A stretch of 41,039 nt of DNA from Prevotella sp. (GTDB lineage Bacteria > Bacteroidota > Bacteroidia > Bacteroidales > Bacteroidaceae). The notes under the pieces are model-generated. The model worked only from the letters and a program-made list of their open reading frames with translations, was not told where the DNA came from and did not search any database. The translations under genes and the position numbers were made by a program. Below are positions 33,235 through 41,039 of this stretch, piece after piece (the stretch's first letter is position 1; every line of letters starts with the position of its first letter). Where the stretch lies: NCBI GenBank assembly GCA_017645905.1, contig JAGCNO010000089.1:1-41039 (forward strand), in the 5' to 3' direction.

Positions 33235-33618
33235 TCATTTTTCCTTCTCGAAGGCAATCCCTTCGTAGAGCCCCTGAGAGCCTTCACGGCTTTCGGGGAG
33301 GAAGTGCAGGCGCACGCCGCGGATGTTTTTCTTGGCGTGGAAGTCGCTTATTCTGTCCACCTTGTCGCTCTCAATCTCAAGCTTCATCATGCCCAAGTTC
33401 TCCAGCCTCACACGGTCTCCCTTGCGCAGGTGGCTTTTGATGACTTCGGCAACGCTCAGCATGACGCCCAGCACATTGGCCTCGCTGGTACCCATACGCT
33501 GGGCAGCCTCCCGATAGATCTCGCGTGACTCGATGGTCTGCTGATGCACGGCCACCGCCTTGTACTTGCCGAAGGTCGAAAGCCTCGGCTTAGTCTCCTT
33601 TTCGATTTTATACTTCAT
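33235..33618 (-). CDS. HU-like DNA-binding protein (Bacteroidetes HU-HIG type)
   Basis: A 127-aa protein with an HU/IHF-like fold. A short N-terminal extension (MKYKIEKETKPRLSTFGKYK) precedes the helical segment TSEANVLGVMLSVAEVIKSH and the beta-arm region LRKGDRVRLENLGMMKLEIE. The combination resembles Bacteroidetes-specific HU-HIG proteins, which bind DNA and may affect nucleoid structure or regulation. The tail is rich in charged residues (FEKEK). A -7 box at 33944-33952 on this strand implies a long leader of about 320 nt that holds nested hairpins. Role unknown. Confidence 0.75.
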   Translation of the reverse strand: MKYKIEKETKPRLSTFGKYKAVAVHQQTIESREIYREAAQRMGTSEANVLGVMLSVAEVIKSHLRKGDRVRLENLGMMKLEIESDKVDRISDFHAKKNIRGVRLHFLPESREGSQGLYEGIAFEKEK

Positions 33619-33754
33619 GTTCTTTCCTATTAATAATTTGTATACCTATGATTATCCTATCCTCCATTCCTGACCGCCCTCTTTCCTGCCAAGAACTACT
33701 TAAACCCGACAGAAGTCCGTAGCAAGCCGCCCTTCATCTACGTTCTGTCTTTGA

Positions 33755-33835
33755 AATTCTCTCGAGAATTTACCAGAAAAAGCCGTTTAAAGTCCATGAA
33801 AGAACGGCTTAAACCCAGAAATTCTCTCGAGAATT
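33755..33835. repeat. Composite palindrome: duplicated hairpin flanking an inverted GCCGTT pair
   Basis: The hairpin AATTCTCTCGAGAATT occurs twice in the same orientation (33755-33770 and 33820-33835). Between them AAGCCGTT (33780-33787) and AACGGCTT (33803-33810) form an 8-bp stem. The inner arms match the core of the 22-bp arrays. Confidence 0.75.
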
Positions 33836-33943
33836 TTATAGTATTCCCTGCATTTTGTTAGTGAAACATTCTTTCAGTCAGTCAGTAAAAGCCGTTCCAG
33901 CTTCCTTCCTGCCAGGCTCTTTATGGCCATCATTCTTGTGACT

Positions 33944-33952
33944 GCAAAGTTA
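33944..33952 (-). promoter_or_regulatory. -7 promoter box toward the HU-like gene
   Basis: TAACTTTGC on the minus strand, 326 nt upstream of the HU-like start. Confidence 0.4.
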
Positions 33953-34090
33953 CAAAATATTTGGGAAACGCGAAAGAAACTTCAGAAAAAATATGCAACT
34001 TTCCGAAAAAGCTTTCATGCGAAAGAATAAGTAGTAGAAATTGCAGATTCCTGCTAAAATACGTTAATGTCGAAAAAAATGCACGATTTT

Positions 34091-34123
34091 TTTGGTTTTG
34101 TGCAGAAAACGCCGTACCTTTGC
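34091..34123 (+). promoter_or_regulatory. Promoter of the acyl-CoA ligase pair
   Basis: TTTG at 34091-34094 (-33) and TACCTTTGC at 34115-34123 (-7), with centres about 26 bp apart, the expected spacing. The ATG follows at 34146. Confidence 0.65.
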
Positions 34124-34145
34124 ACAAAATTTTGAAAATTGTGCA

Positions 34146-35798
34146 ATGAACGCAGGTTCAAGTTTCAATAAATACATACACGATGCCATTACCCACAACT
34201 GGGACAGCGATGCCCTGACCGACTATCAGGGACAGACTTTGCAGTTTCATGATGTGGCTCGAAAGATAGAGAAACTTCATATTCTCTTCGAACACAGCGG
34301 CATCAAACCAGGTGACAAAATCGCCATTTGCGGACGCAATTCGGCACATTGGGCCGTCGCTTTCTTAGCGACGCTGACTTATGGAGCTGTGGCGGTGCCC
34401 ATACTTCATGAGTTTAATGCGGAGCAAACACATAATATTGTGAACCACTCCGAGGCAAAACTGCTTTTTGTCGGCGACTTTGTGGCGAAGGACATCGACC
34501 ATTCGTGTATGGAGCAATTGCTGGGTGTAGTCTATTTGCCCGACTTCTCGCTGCTCCTGTCGCGCTCCGAGGAACTGACTAATGCCCGTGAGCACCTGAA
34601 CATGATGTTCGGAGAGAAGTTCCCCTGTGCCTTCCGTAAGGAGGACTTCGGCTACTATGAGGACAAGCCCGAGGAGCTGGCACTCATCAACTATACCAGC
34701 GGCACTACGGGATTCTCGAAGGGCGTTATGCTGCCTTACCGTGCTCTCTGGGGCAATCTGGACTTCTGTCTGCGCCGACTGGGCCACATAGTGAAGAGCG
34801 GGCTGAATATGCTGGAGATACTTCCTATGGCCCACATGTATGGCCTGTCGATAGAGTTTATCTTCGGCTTCTGTAGCGGATGCCACATCTTCTTCCTTAA
34901 CCGTCTGCCGTCGCCGTCGCTTATTGCAAAGGCCTACACCGAGATACGCCCGTGTGTTGTTATCGCCGTACCTCTTATCGTCGAGAAAATCATCCGCAAG
35001 AAAGTGTTCCCGAAGCTTAATTCCCCTCGCATGAAGCTGCTGCTCGCCATGCCTGTGGTGCAGAACAAAGTGAAGGAACGCATCTGCCAGCTGGTCTACG
35101 AAGCCTTTGGCGGACAGGCCTATGAGATTATTGTGGGTGGCGCATCCCTGTCGAAGGAGGTGGAGCAGTTCTTGCTCTCTATCGGCTTCCCGTTGACCGT
35201 TGGCTACGGCACTACAGAGTGTGCCCCGCTTATCAGCTATAGCGACTGGCGTGAATTCCTGCCCGGCAGCTGCGGACAGGTACTCGACAACATGGAGGTG
35301 CGCATACTTAGCGACGATCCGGAGAACATACCTGGCGAGATAGTGACGCGGGGAACAAACGTCATGCTGGGCTACTATAAGAATGAGGAGGCAACACGCC
35401 AGGCTCTTGACGACGATGGATGGTACCATACTGGCGACCTTGGCACGATGAACGCCGAGGGTCATATCTTCATTCGCGGACGTATCAAGAACATGCTCCT
35501 GGGAGCCAACGGGCAGAACGTATACCCCGAGGAGATAGAGGACTTGCTGAACTCCATGCCTATGGTCAGCGAGAGCCTCGTGGTGCAGCGCGGCGAACAG
35601 CTCGTAGCACTTATCTATCCCGATCAGGACGAGACTGCCGGTCTACAGCAAGACGAGCTGGAGGCCGTCATGGAGCAGAACCGCCAGAACCTTAACCAGC
35701 AGATGCCTGCCTTCTCGCGCATTAGCCGAGTAGAATTACAGAAAGAGGAGTTCGCAAAGACTCCGAAGAAGAGTATAAAACGATACCTTTACTCATAG
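34146..35798 (+). CDS. AMP-binding long-chain acyl-CoA ligase (copy 1)
   Basis: A 550-aa adenylate-forming enzyme expected to activate a fatty acid with ATP and load it onto CoA. Core motifs in order: A3 phosphate loop INYTSGTTGFSKG near residue 183, A4-like LPMAHMYGLS, A5 GYGTTECAP, A7 YHTGDLG, A8 RIKNMLLGANGQNVYPEEIE, and the C-terminal A10 lysine region FAKTPKKSIKRYLYS. The start at 34146 is set by the promoter box ending at 34123; the open frame upstream has only a TTG, located in the promoter. Fatty-acid substrate is inferred; other carboxylic acids are possible. A close paralogue follows after 4 nt. Confidence 0.88.
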   Translation: MNAGSSFNKYIHDAITHNWDSDALTDYQGQTLQFHDVARKIEKLHILFEHSGIKPGDKIAICGRNSAHWAVAFLATLTYGAVAVPILHEFNAEQTHNIVNHSEAKLLFVGDFVAKDIDHSCMEQLLGVVYLPDFSLLLSRSEELTNAREHLNMMFGEKFPCAFRKEDFGYYEDKPEELALINYTSGTTGFSKGVMLPYRALWGNLDFCLRRLGHIVKSGLNMLEILPMAHMYGLSIEFIFGFCSGCHIFFLNRLPSPSLIAKAYTEIRPCVVIAVPLIVEKIIRKKVFPKLNSPRMKLLLAMPVVQNKVKERICQLVYEAFGGQAYEIIVGGASLSKEVEQFLLSIGFPLTVGYGTTECAPLISYSDWREFLPGSCGQVLDNMEVRILSDDPENIPGEIVTRGTNVMLGYYKNEEATRQALDDDGWYHTGDLGTMNAEGHIFIRGRIKNMLLGANGQNVYPEEIEDLLNSMPMVSESLVVQRGEQLVALIYPDQDETAGLQQDELEAVMEQNRQNLNQQMPAFSRISRVELQKEEFAKTPKKSIKRYLYS

Positions 35799-35802
35799 AC
35801 TT

Positions 35803-37464
35803 ATGGAAAACATTCCAAGCTTTAACCAGTTGATTCAGAAGAGTATCATCGACTTCTGGGATTTGGATGCGCTGACCGACTACAAGGGCCAGACCCTGCA
35901 ATATCACGACGTGGCACGCAAAATTGAGAAAATCCACATATTGTTTGAGAACTCTGGTGTGGTGAAGGGCGACAAGATTGCCCTTTGTGGCCGCAACAGC
36001 AGCCAGTGGGCTGTGGCCTTCCTTGCCACGCTCACCTACGGGGCCATTGCCGTGCCCATCCTCCACGAGTTCATGCCTGAGCAGATTCACAATATCGTGA
36101 ACCACAGCGACGCCAAGCTTCTCTTCGCCGGCGACCATGTGGCTGGTACGATAGATGCTAACCAAATGCCGGGACTGGAGGGTATCATCAGAAGCACGGA
36201 CTACACCCTGCTGCTGTCGCGCTCGGAGAAACTGACCTATGCCCGCGAGAACTTGAACGCGCTTTACGGCCAGAAGTTCCCCAAGTATTTTCGTAAGGAA
36301 CACATAAAATATTATTTTGAAAAGAGCCCCGACGAGCTGGCACTCATCAACTACACCAGCGGAACAACGGGTTTCTCGAAGGGCGTGATGATTCCCTACC
36401 GTGCACTTTGGTCGAACTATGACTTCGCCTGTCAGGTGCTGGGCAGCACCATTGCCAAGGGCGACAACATCATCTCCATCCTGCCCATGGCCCACATGTA
36501 TGGCATGGCCTTCGAGTTTATCTTCGAGTTCCTCCACGGCTGTCATGTGTTCTACCTGACGCGCACGCCGTCGCCGGCCATCATCGCCCAGGCCCTGGCC
36601 GAGGTGAAGCCTCGTGTGGTCATTGCCGTGCCGTTGGTCATAGAGAAGATCGTGCGCAAGAAGGTGTTCCCCAAGATTCAGAATAACCGCATGCGCCTGC
36701 TGCTGCAGATGCCTATCATCTCGCAAAAGGTACGCGAAATGATTTGCCAAGAGGTGCTCAAGGCCTTCGGAGGCAACATGTACGAAATCATTATTGGTGG
36801 TGCAGCCTTCAATCAGGAGGTGGAGTCGTTCCTCAAACGCATCAACTTCCCCTATACTGTGGGTTACGGAGCTACGGAGTGTGCTCCCATCATCTGCTAC
36901 AGCGACTGGCACACCTTCGCCCCAGGCTCCTGCGGACGTGCCGTGCAGCACATGCAGGTGAAGATTGACTCGCCAGACCCATCCTCTGTTCCAGGCGAGA
37001 TACTGGCCAAGGGAATGAACGTCATGCTGGGCTACTACAAGAACGAGGAGGCAACACGCGAGGCCCTCGACAAGGACGGATGGTATCATACTGGCGACCT
37101 CGGTACGATGGATGAAGACGGCAACGTTTATATCAACGGCCGTTCGAAGAATATGCTGCTCGGTGCCAACGGACAGAACATCTATCCCGAGGAGATAGAG
37201 GATAAGCTCAACTCGATGACTCTTGTCGCAGAGAGCATCGTCGTGCAGCGTGAATCGAAAATCGTGGCGCTCGTACATCCTGACCTGGAGGAGGCACGAC
37301 TGATGAAATTCACCCACGAAGATCTGGAAGGCATCATGGAGCAGAACCGCACCACGCTGAACCAGACACTACCAGCATACGAGAAAATCAGCGAGATAGA
37401 GATTTACGACGAGGAGTTTGCAAAGACTCCGAAGAAAAGTATCAAACGCTATCTTTACACATAA
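35803..37464 (+). CDS. AMP-binding long-chain acyl-CoA ligase (copy 2)
   Basis: A 553-aa paralogue of the preceding gene, 4 nt downstream, with the same motif set: INYTSGTTGFSKG near residue 183, LPMAHMYGMA, GYGATECAP, YHTGDLG, RSKNMLLGANGQNIYPEEIE and KTPKKSIKRYLYT. The two proteins align without large gaps along their whole length and are very similar at the N-terminus (LTDYKGQTLQYHDVARKIEK) and at the last 15 residues. This points to tandem duplication. No promoter box was seen in between, so both are probably read from 34115. The proteins differ most around residues 105-165, which may reflect different chain-length preference; this is inference. Confidence 0.88.
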   Translation: MENIPSFNQLIQKSIIDFWDLDALTDYKGQTLQYHDVARKIEKIHILFENSGVVKGDKIALCGRNSSQWAVAFLATLTYGAIAVPILHEFMPEQIHNIVNHSDAKLLFAGDHVAGTIDANQMPGLEGIIRSTDYTLLLSRSEKLTYARENLNALYGQKFPKYFRKEHIKYYFEKSPDELALINYTSGTTGFSKGVMIPYRALWSNYDFACQVLGSTIAKGDNIISILPMAHMYGMAFEFIFEFLHGCHVFYLTRTPSPAIIAQALAEVKPRVVIAVPLVIEKIVRKKVFPKIQNNRMRLLLQMPIISQKVREMICQEVLKAFGGNMYEIIIGGAAFNQEVESFLKRINFPYTVGYGATECAPIICYSDWHTFAPGSCGRAVQHMQVKIDSPDPSSVPGEILAKGMNVMLGYYKNEEATREALDKDGWYHTGDLGTMDEDGNVYINGRSKNMLLGANGQNIYPEEIEDKLNSMTLVAESIVVQRESKIVALVHPDLEEARLMKFTHEDLEGIMEQNRTTLNQTLPAYEKISEIEIYDEEFAKTPKKSIKRYLYT

Positions 37465-37487
37465 ACCTAAACCAGTCGTACTTCCTC

Positions 37488-39770
37488 TTATAGCGGGTCT
37501 ACATCGTAGTATATCTGTAGCGAGGCATAGCGCTTGTCCTGCATCATTTGCTGTTGAGCATTGCGCAGGTATTGTTTGGCCAGAGTGATGTCAAGACCAG
37601 GCTCCAGTTTCAGCACCAGTTTGCGTATGCACAGTGTCTTGACACGTGCTACGGCAGGCTTGTCGGGACCCAGAACCCGGCTTCCGAACCATTGGCGCAG
37701 ACGGCTGCCCATCTCCAGTCCGGCGGTGTCGGCCACCGCATCGCTTTTGTGTTTCAAGTAGACATAGATGAGCCGGTGGAAGGGCGGGTAGTGGAAGGCC
37801 AGCCGTTCGTCGGCCAAATCGTGATAGAAAGCCTGGAAATCGTTTCTCACCACATGATCTATAACCGACTGATGAGGGTCGCGTGTCTGAAGTATCACTA
37901 GTCCGCGTTTGCCTTTGCGCCCCGCACGTCCACTCACCTGCATCATCATCATGTAGGCGTGTTCGTAGGCTCGGAAGTCGGGATATTGGAGCATGGCGTC
38001 GGCATCAAGGATGCCCACCACGGAGACACGGTCGAAGTCCAGTCCCTTGCTAATCATCTGGGTGCCGATGAGCAGGTTAGTCCGCCCGGCGGCAAAGTCG
38101 TTGATGATTCGCTCGTAGGCATGTTGTGTTCGTGTGGTGTCAAGGTCCATGCGGGCTATGCGGGCATCGGGCAGTAGCTCACGTATCTGGTCCTCAATCT
38201 TCTCTGTACCGAAGCCCCGTCCCTGTAGCTCTTTGCTGCCGCATGCCGGACACTCTGTGGGCACGCGGTAGGTGAAGCCGCAGTAATGGCACGATAGCTG
38301 GTTTGTCGTTCGGTGGAGTGTGAGGCTCACGTCACAATGTTCACAATGGGGAACCCAACCACACTGGCGGCACATCACCATTGGTGCCCAGCCGCGACGG
38401 TTCTGGAAGAGGATGGCCTGTTGGCCGTTCTCCAAGGCCTCGCGCACGCGCACTAATAATAGTGGTGAGAAAGGGCCGCGCATCATTTTGCGGTGGCGTA
38501 GGTCCTGGATGTCTACCACTTGTATTTCGGGCATTTCGATGCCCTGGTGTCGCTCCTTGAGTTCCACCAGCCCGTACTTGCCTTTTACGGCGTTGTGGTA
38601 GGTCTCCATCGAGGGAGTGGCCGTGCCAAGCAGTACGCTGCATCCCTTCCCAGTCTGCGAGGCGAGCATGATGGCTGCGCTCCTGGCGTGGTAGCGTGGC
38701 ATGGGGTCCTGCTGCTTGAAACTGGTCTCGTGCTCCTCGTCGACGATGACCAGTCCAAGGCGTTGGAAGGGTAGGAAAACTGCCGAACGGGCACCAAGGA
38801 TGATGTCGTAGGGAGCCCCGGAGAGCTGCTTCTGCCATATCTCAACACGCTCGGCGTCGCTGTATCGTGAGTGGTAGATGCCCATGCGGTCACCGAATAC
38901 ACGGCGGAGACGGTCCATCATCTGCACCGTGAGGGCAATCTCGGGCAACAGGTAGAGCACCTGGCGATGGCTCTCCAGTTCACGCTGAATGAGGTGCATG
39001 TAAAGTTCCGTCTTTCCGCTGCCGGTGACACCATGCAGAAGGGTCACCTTCCGCTTCATCATGGAGAGCAGCACCTTGTTGTAGGCATCCTGCTGAACCG
39101 TGCTCAGTTTCTTGATCAGCTCGGGATGTGGCTGGCCGCCGTGGTTCAGCCGGCCCACCTCCACCTCGTAGGTCTCCAGCAGCCCGCGTTTCTCTAGTGC
39201 CTTTACGGTATCGTGCGTGGCACCGCTGACATTGAGCAGCTCCTCACGAGTTACCTCTAACTTTTCACTTATCACTTCACACTTATCACTTACCATGTCC
39301 CATCCTGAGAGTTGGAGATATGCAGTAAAGGCTTCCTGCTGCTTTGGTGCCCGGGCCAGCATGTCGAGGGCGGCGTGAAGGGCTTGTTCACTTTGGAACA
39401 GAGACGTAAGACGTATATAGGTCTCGGTGCGCGGCTTGTAGCCTTCTTCAGCCTTTAGGCCAGAGGGCAGCGCAGCCTTGTAGACCTCACCGATGGGAGA
39501 CATGTAGTAGTCGGACATCCACTGCCACAGGAGAAATTGACTTGGTAGCACAATGGGCTCCCGGTCCATCACCTGAAGCAGGTCTTTTACCTCATAGTCT
39601 ACGGGCTTCTCGTCGTGGAGCCGGGCTACCAGGCCAACGTAGCGTTTACTTCGTCCGAATGGCACCAGCACACGAACACCTACCTGAACCTGTCCCTGCA
39701 AAGCCTGAGGCAGGGAGTAGGTGAAAAAGCCTTCGAGAGGAAGGGGAAGGATGACGTCGGCGTAGGTCAC
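37488..39770 (-). CDS. priA: Primosomal protein N' (PriA helicase)
   Basis: A 760-aa replication-restart helicase that recognises stalled forks and loads the primosome. It has an N-terminal fork-binding domain (ADVILPLPLEGFFTYSLP), Walker A GVTGSGKTELYM, a DEEH-box in LVIVDEEHETSFKQQDPMPR, a cysteine cluster CRQCGWVPHCEHCDV / CHYCGF / CPACGS for two zincs, and helicase motifs V/VI with TQMISKGLDFDRV and QVSGRAGRKGKRG. Residues ~159-175 (VSDKCEVISEKLEVT) are encoded by a GATAAGTG/GAAGTG word (39251-39296), in the linker between fork-binding and helicase domains. Start is ATG at 39770, about 25 nt after the -7 box. Confidence 0.96.
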   Translation of the reverse strand: MTYADVILPLPLEGFFTYSLPQALQGQVQVGVRVLVPFGRSKRYVGLVARLHDEKPVDYEVKDLLQVMDREPIVLPSQFLLWQWMSDYYMSPIGEVYKAALPSGLKAEEGYKPRTETYIRLTSLFQSEQALHAALDMLARAPKQQEAFTAYLQLSGWDMVSDKCEVISEKLEVTREELLNVSGATHDTVKALEKRGLLETYEVEVGRLNHGGQPHPELIKKLSTVQQDAYNKVLLSMMKRKVTLLHGVTGSGKTELYMHLIQRELESHRQVLYLLPEIALTVQMMDRLRRVFGDRMGIYHSRYSDAERVEIWQKQLSGAPYDIILGARSAVFLPFQRLGLVIVDEEHETSFKQQDPMPRYHARSAAIMLASQTGKGCSVLLGTATPSMETYHNAVKGKYGLVELKERHQGIEMPEIQVVDIQDLRHRKMMRGPFSPLLLVRVREALENGQQAILFQNRRGWAPMVMCRQCGWVPHCEHCDVSLTLHRTTNQLSCHYCGFTYRVPTECPACGSKELQGRGFGTEKIEDQIRELLPDARIARMDLDTTRTQHAYERIINDFAAGRTNLLIGTQMISKGLDFDRVSVVGILDADAMLQYPDFRAYEHAYMMMMQVSGRAGRKGKRGLVILQTRDPHQSVIDHVVRNDFQAFYHDLADERLAFHYPPFHRLIYVYLKHKSDAVADTAGLEMGSRLRQWFGSRVLGPDKPAVARVKTLCIRKLVLKLEPGLDITLAKQYLRNAQQQMMQDKRYASLQIYYDVDPL
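39251..39296. repeat. Low-complexity word inside priA
   Basis: On the coding strand this is repeats of AAGTGATAAGTG and GAAGTGATAAGTG, in frame, encoding VSDKCEVISEKLEV. Confidence 0.6.
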
Positions 39771-39794
39771 AACAGAATGATAACTCTAATCGTG

Positions 39795-39803
39795 GCAAAG
39801 GTA
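39795..39803 (-). promoter_or_regulatory. -7 promoter box of priA
   Basis: TACCTTTGC on the minus strand, 24 nt upstream of the ATG at 39770. Confidence 0.55.
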
Positions 39804-39918
39804 AGCAAAATAGAGATAACAGGGAAATGAGAATGGTATAAAAATGCTTAAAACCGTGTTTTCTAGACAAATTTATCTAAAAAAACTATCGCCAGTCTTA
39901 TATATAAAAAATAATGTG

Positions 39919-39927
39919 TAAATTTGC
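39919..39927 (+). promoter_or_regulatory. -7 promoter box of the Bax inhibitor-1 gene
   Basis: TAAATTTGC, 27 nt before the ATG at 39955. Confidence 0.55.
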
Positions 39928-39954
39928 ACCCCCAATTACAAAACATTAATTATT

Positions 39955-40674
39955 ATGGACTACAGAGATTTATCAACATCAATTAATCGCGAACAACAGC
40001 TGGAGGCCGCAGCAGCCTTTCCAGTACTGATGCGCAAGGTTTACCTTTGGATGACTTTTGCACTAGTCATCACTGCCTTCACTGCCTACTATGTTGCTAC
40101 GAATGAGACCATACTAGCGGCTATAGTCAACAATCAGGCGCTCTTCTGGGGGCTCATCATTGCTGAACTAGTCCTCGTATTCAGCGTCACAGCTGCCATT
40201 AACAAGCTTTCCCTTACGGTGGCTACGCTGCTATTCGTGCTTTACTCCGTCATCAACGGTGCGACACTTTCGTTCATCCTGATGATATACACCGCGTCGT
40301 CTGTCGTAAGTGTATTCTTCATTACAGCAGGAACCTTCGCTGCTATGGCGGCATACGGCTATTTCACCAAGACCGACCTCTCGTCCTGGGGTAAGTATCT
40401 GATAATGGCACTCATCGGACTAATTATTGCCTCCATAGTTAATTTGTTCACACAGAGCTCAGGATTACAGATGATCCTCAATTACGCTGGCGTGCTCATC
40501 TTTGTCGGCCTTACCGCTTACGACACTCAGAAGATCAAGGTTATGCTCCTACAGGCTACCGATGCTGGAGAAGGCGCACAGAAAATAGCACTCATGGGAG
40601 CGCTCTCACTCTACCTCGATTTCATCAATCTTTTCATCCATCTCCTACGTATTTTAGGTGACAGAAGAGGTTAG
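39955..40674 (+). CDS. Bax inhibitor-1 / YccA family membrane protein
   Basis: A 239-aa inner-membrane protein with seven predicted helices. A polar N-terminus of about 25 residues is followed by FPVLMRKVYLWMTFALVITA, the YccA-type entry helix. The last third contains YLIMALIGLIIASIVNLFTQ and the family signature VLIFVGLTAYDTQKIKV, then ALSLYLDFINLFIHLLRILG with the conserved 'LYLDFINLFxxLLR' ending. Bacterial members bind FtsH (YccA) or conduct Ca2+ (BsYetJ); which applies here is unknown. It is monocistronic and lies directly upstream of an rRNA operon promoter. Confidence 0.92.
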   Translation: MDYRDLSTSINREQQLEAAAAFPVLMRKVYLWMTFALVITAFTAYYVATNETILAAIVNNQALFWGLIIAELVLVFSVTAAINKLSLTVATLLFVLYSVINGATLSFILMIYTASSVVSVFFITAGTFAAMAAYGYFTKTDLSSWGKYLIMALIGLIIASIVNLFTQSSGLQMILNYAGVLIFVGLTAYDTQKIKVMLLQATDAGEGAQKIALMGALSLYLDFINLFIHLLRILGDRRG

Positions 40675-40728
40675 TTTGTTAATACAAACAAAATAGGTGT
40701 AGATTTTTCTTAAAGAACCAAAAAATAT

Positions 40729-40760
40729 TTTGCCGTTTTAGGAAATCTGTGTACCTTTGC
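40729..40760 (+). promoter_or_regulatory. rRNA operon promoter
   Basis: TTTG at 40729-40732 (-33) and TACCTTTGC at 40752-40760 (-7), centres 25 bp apart. Transcription would start near 40765, about 255 nt before the 16S start. Confidence 0.7.
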
Positions 40761-40764
40761 ATCC

Positions 40765-41018
40765 GCTTTCGCTCAAAAATAGGACGAAAGTCATCATTTA
40801 GAGTTCTTTGAAACGCTTACATAGACAGAAGAAGTAGTACAAGAAGCAGCATGTATATATAATTAATGTATACATGTTGGGTATTAGAAACGAACCGTTC
40901 AATTCACTTTTTAGTGATAGTTTACTTGAATCTTTTTGATCCGTCCTTGAGCACAGATTAATACGGACTCCGTGCCCCGCCATTATGCTCGGTGTGCCGT
41001 GCCGTGAGATATTTTTTT
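40765..41018 (+). other. rRNA leader with boxA-like site and hairpin
   Basis: The leader carries GTTCTTTGAAAC at 40803-40814, resembling the antitermination boxA of Bacteroidetes rRNA operons. CATGTATA (40850-40857) and TATACATG (40869-40876) form a perfect 8-bp stem. An open frame on the opposite strand here is not credible. Confidence 0.6.
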
Positions 41019-41039
41019 ACAAAGAAGAGTATGATCCTG
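41019..41039 (+). rRNA. rrs: 16S rRNA, first ~21 nt (cut by window edge)
   Basis: The last bases, AAAGAAGAGTATGATCCTG, match the universal 16S 5' end (E. coli GAAGAGTTTGATCATGG), with A in place of T in AGAGTATG. Position 1 by alignment is about 41019. Confidence 0.8.

Larger units (their letters stand above)
33619..34145. other. Intergenic region with nested hairpins and divergent promoters
   Basis: No gene. It contains composite hairpins at 33755-33835, a -7 box toward the HU-like gene (33944-33952) and one toward the acyl-CoA ligases (34115-34123). Confidence 0.6.

Noticed and set aside
33735-33751. Shared word TCATCTACGTTCTG with 19108-19121
   Set aside because: A 14-nt match is expected a few times by chance in a window of this size.
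35722-37317. 531-codon antisense frame in the second acyl-CoA ligase gene
   Set aside because: Shadow of a clear adenylate-forming enzyme gene; it lacks any recognised domain.

Overview
The window looks like chromosomal DNA from a Bacteroidales bacterium, most likely a Prevotella-like genus. The evidence is the many promoters with the Bacteroidetes -7 box (TAnnTTTGC), the phylum-typical gene families (TamL lipoprotein, DUF4271, fused FeoA-FeoB, HU-like DNA-binding protein, GH51 arabinofuranosidase, TonB receptor with an extended signal peptide), and the start of a 16S rRNA gene at the right edge. The genus is an inference, because only about 21 nt of 16S are present.

Layout. 1-5163 is accessory in character: the 5' end of an ISAon1-type transposase gene, a beta-carbonic anhydrase, a decayed gene fragment, a GNAT acetyltransferase, a Nudix-HAD fusion enzyme, an orphan Vsr mismatch endonuclease, a small secreted repeat protein and a HepT/MntA-type toxin-antitoxin pair. 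5376-14676 holds a large secreted beta-helix protein, then pepT, a SpoU-type RNA methyltransferase and a ROK sugar kinase on the minus strand, a divergent LysE exporter and a TonB-dependent receptor. 14698-18547 (minus) carries tamL, a Fic protein and a solitary dockerin-like mini-ORF, probably co-transcribed with the TonB receptor. 18548-19697 is a repeat-filled non-coding stretch. 19698-24195 has a GT8 glycosyltransferase facing a GH51-coaD-ybeY run. 24446-33618 has feoAB, metK-DUF4271-hemD, and a convergent DUF349-rnpA-yidD run, then an HU-like gene. 34146-40674 has tandem acyl-CoA ligases, priA and a Bax-inhibitor-1 family protein. 40752 onward is an rRNA operon promoter, leader and 16S start.

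The most unusual feature is the repeats rather than a single gene cluster. Four 22-bp-period arrays sit between genes. Three of them keep the same order of unit variants and so look like copies of one ancestral element, and in all four the orientation matches a gene downstream. A second class is short palindromes of the CCCCTCC/GGAGGGG or GGGATT/AATCCC type, and low-complexity 'words'. These occur between genes and also in frame inside coding regions, including the housekeeping genes metK, priA and feoB, the TonB receptor, the GH51 enzyme and the beta-helix protein. In metK the palindrome lies in the loop expected to gate the active site. In rnpA the only usable start is a TTG lying inside such a word. 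No CRISPR array, tRNA, prophage or conjugative module was seen.
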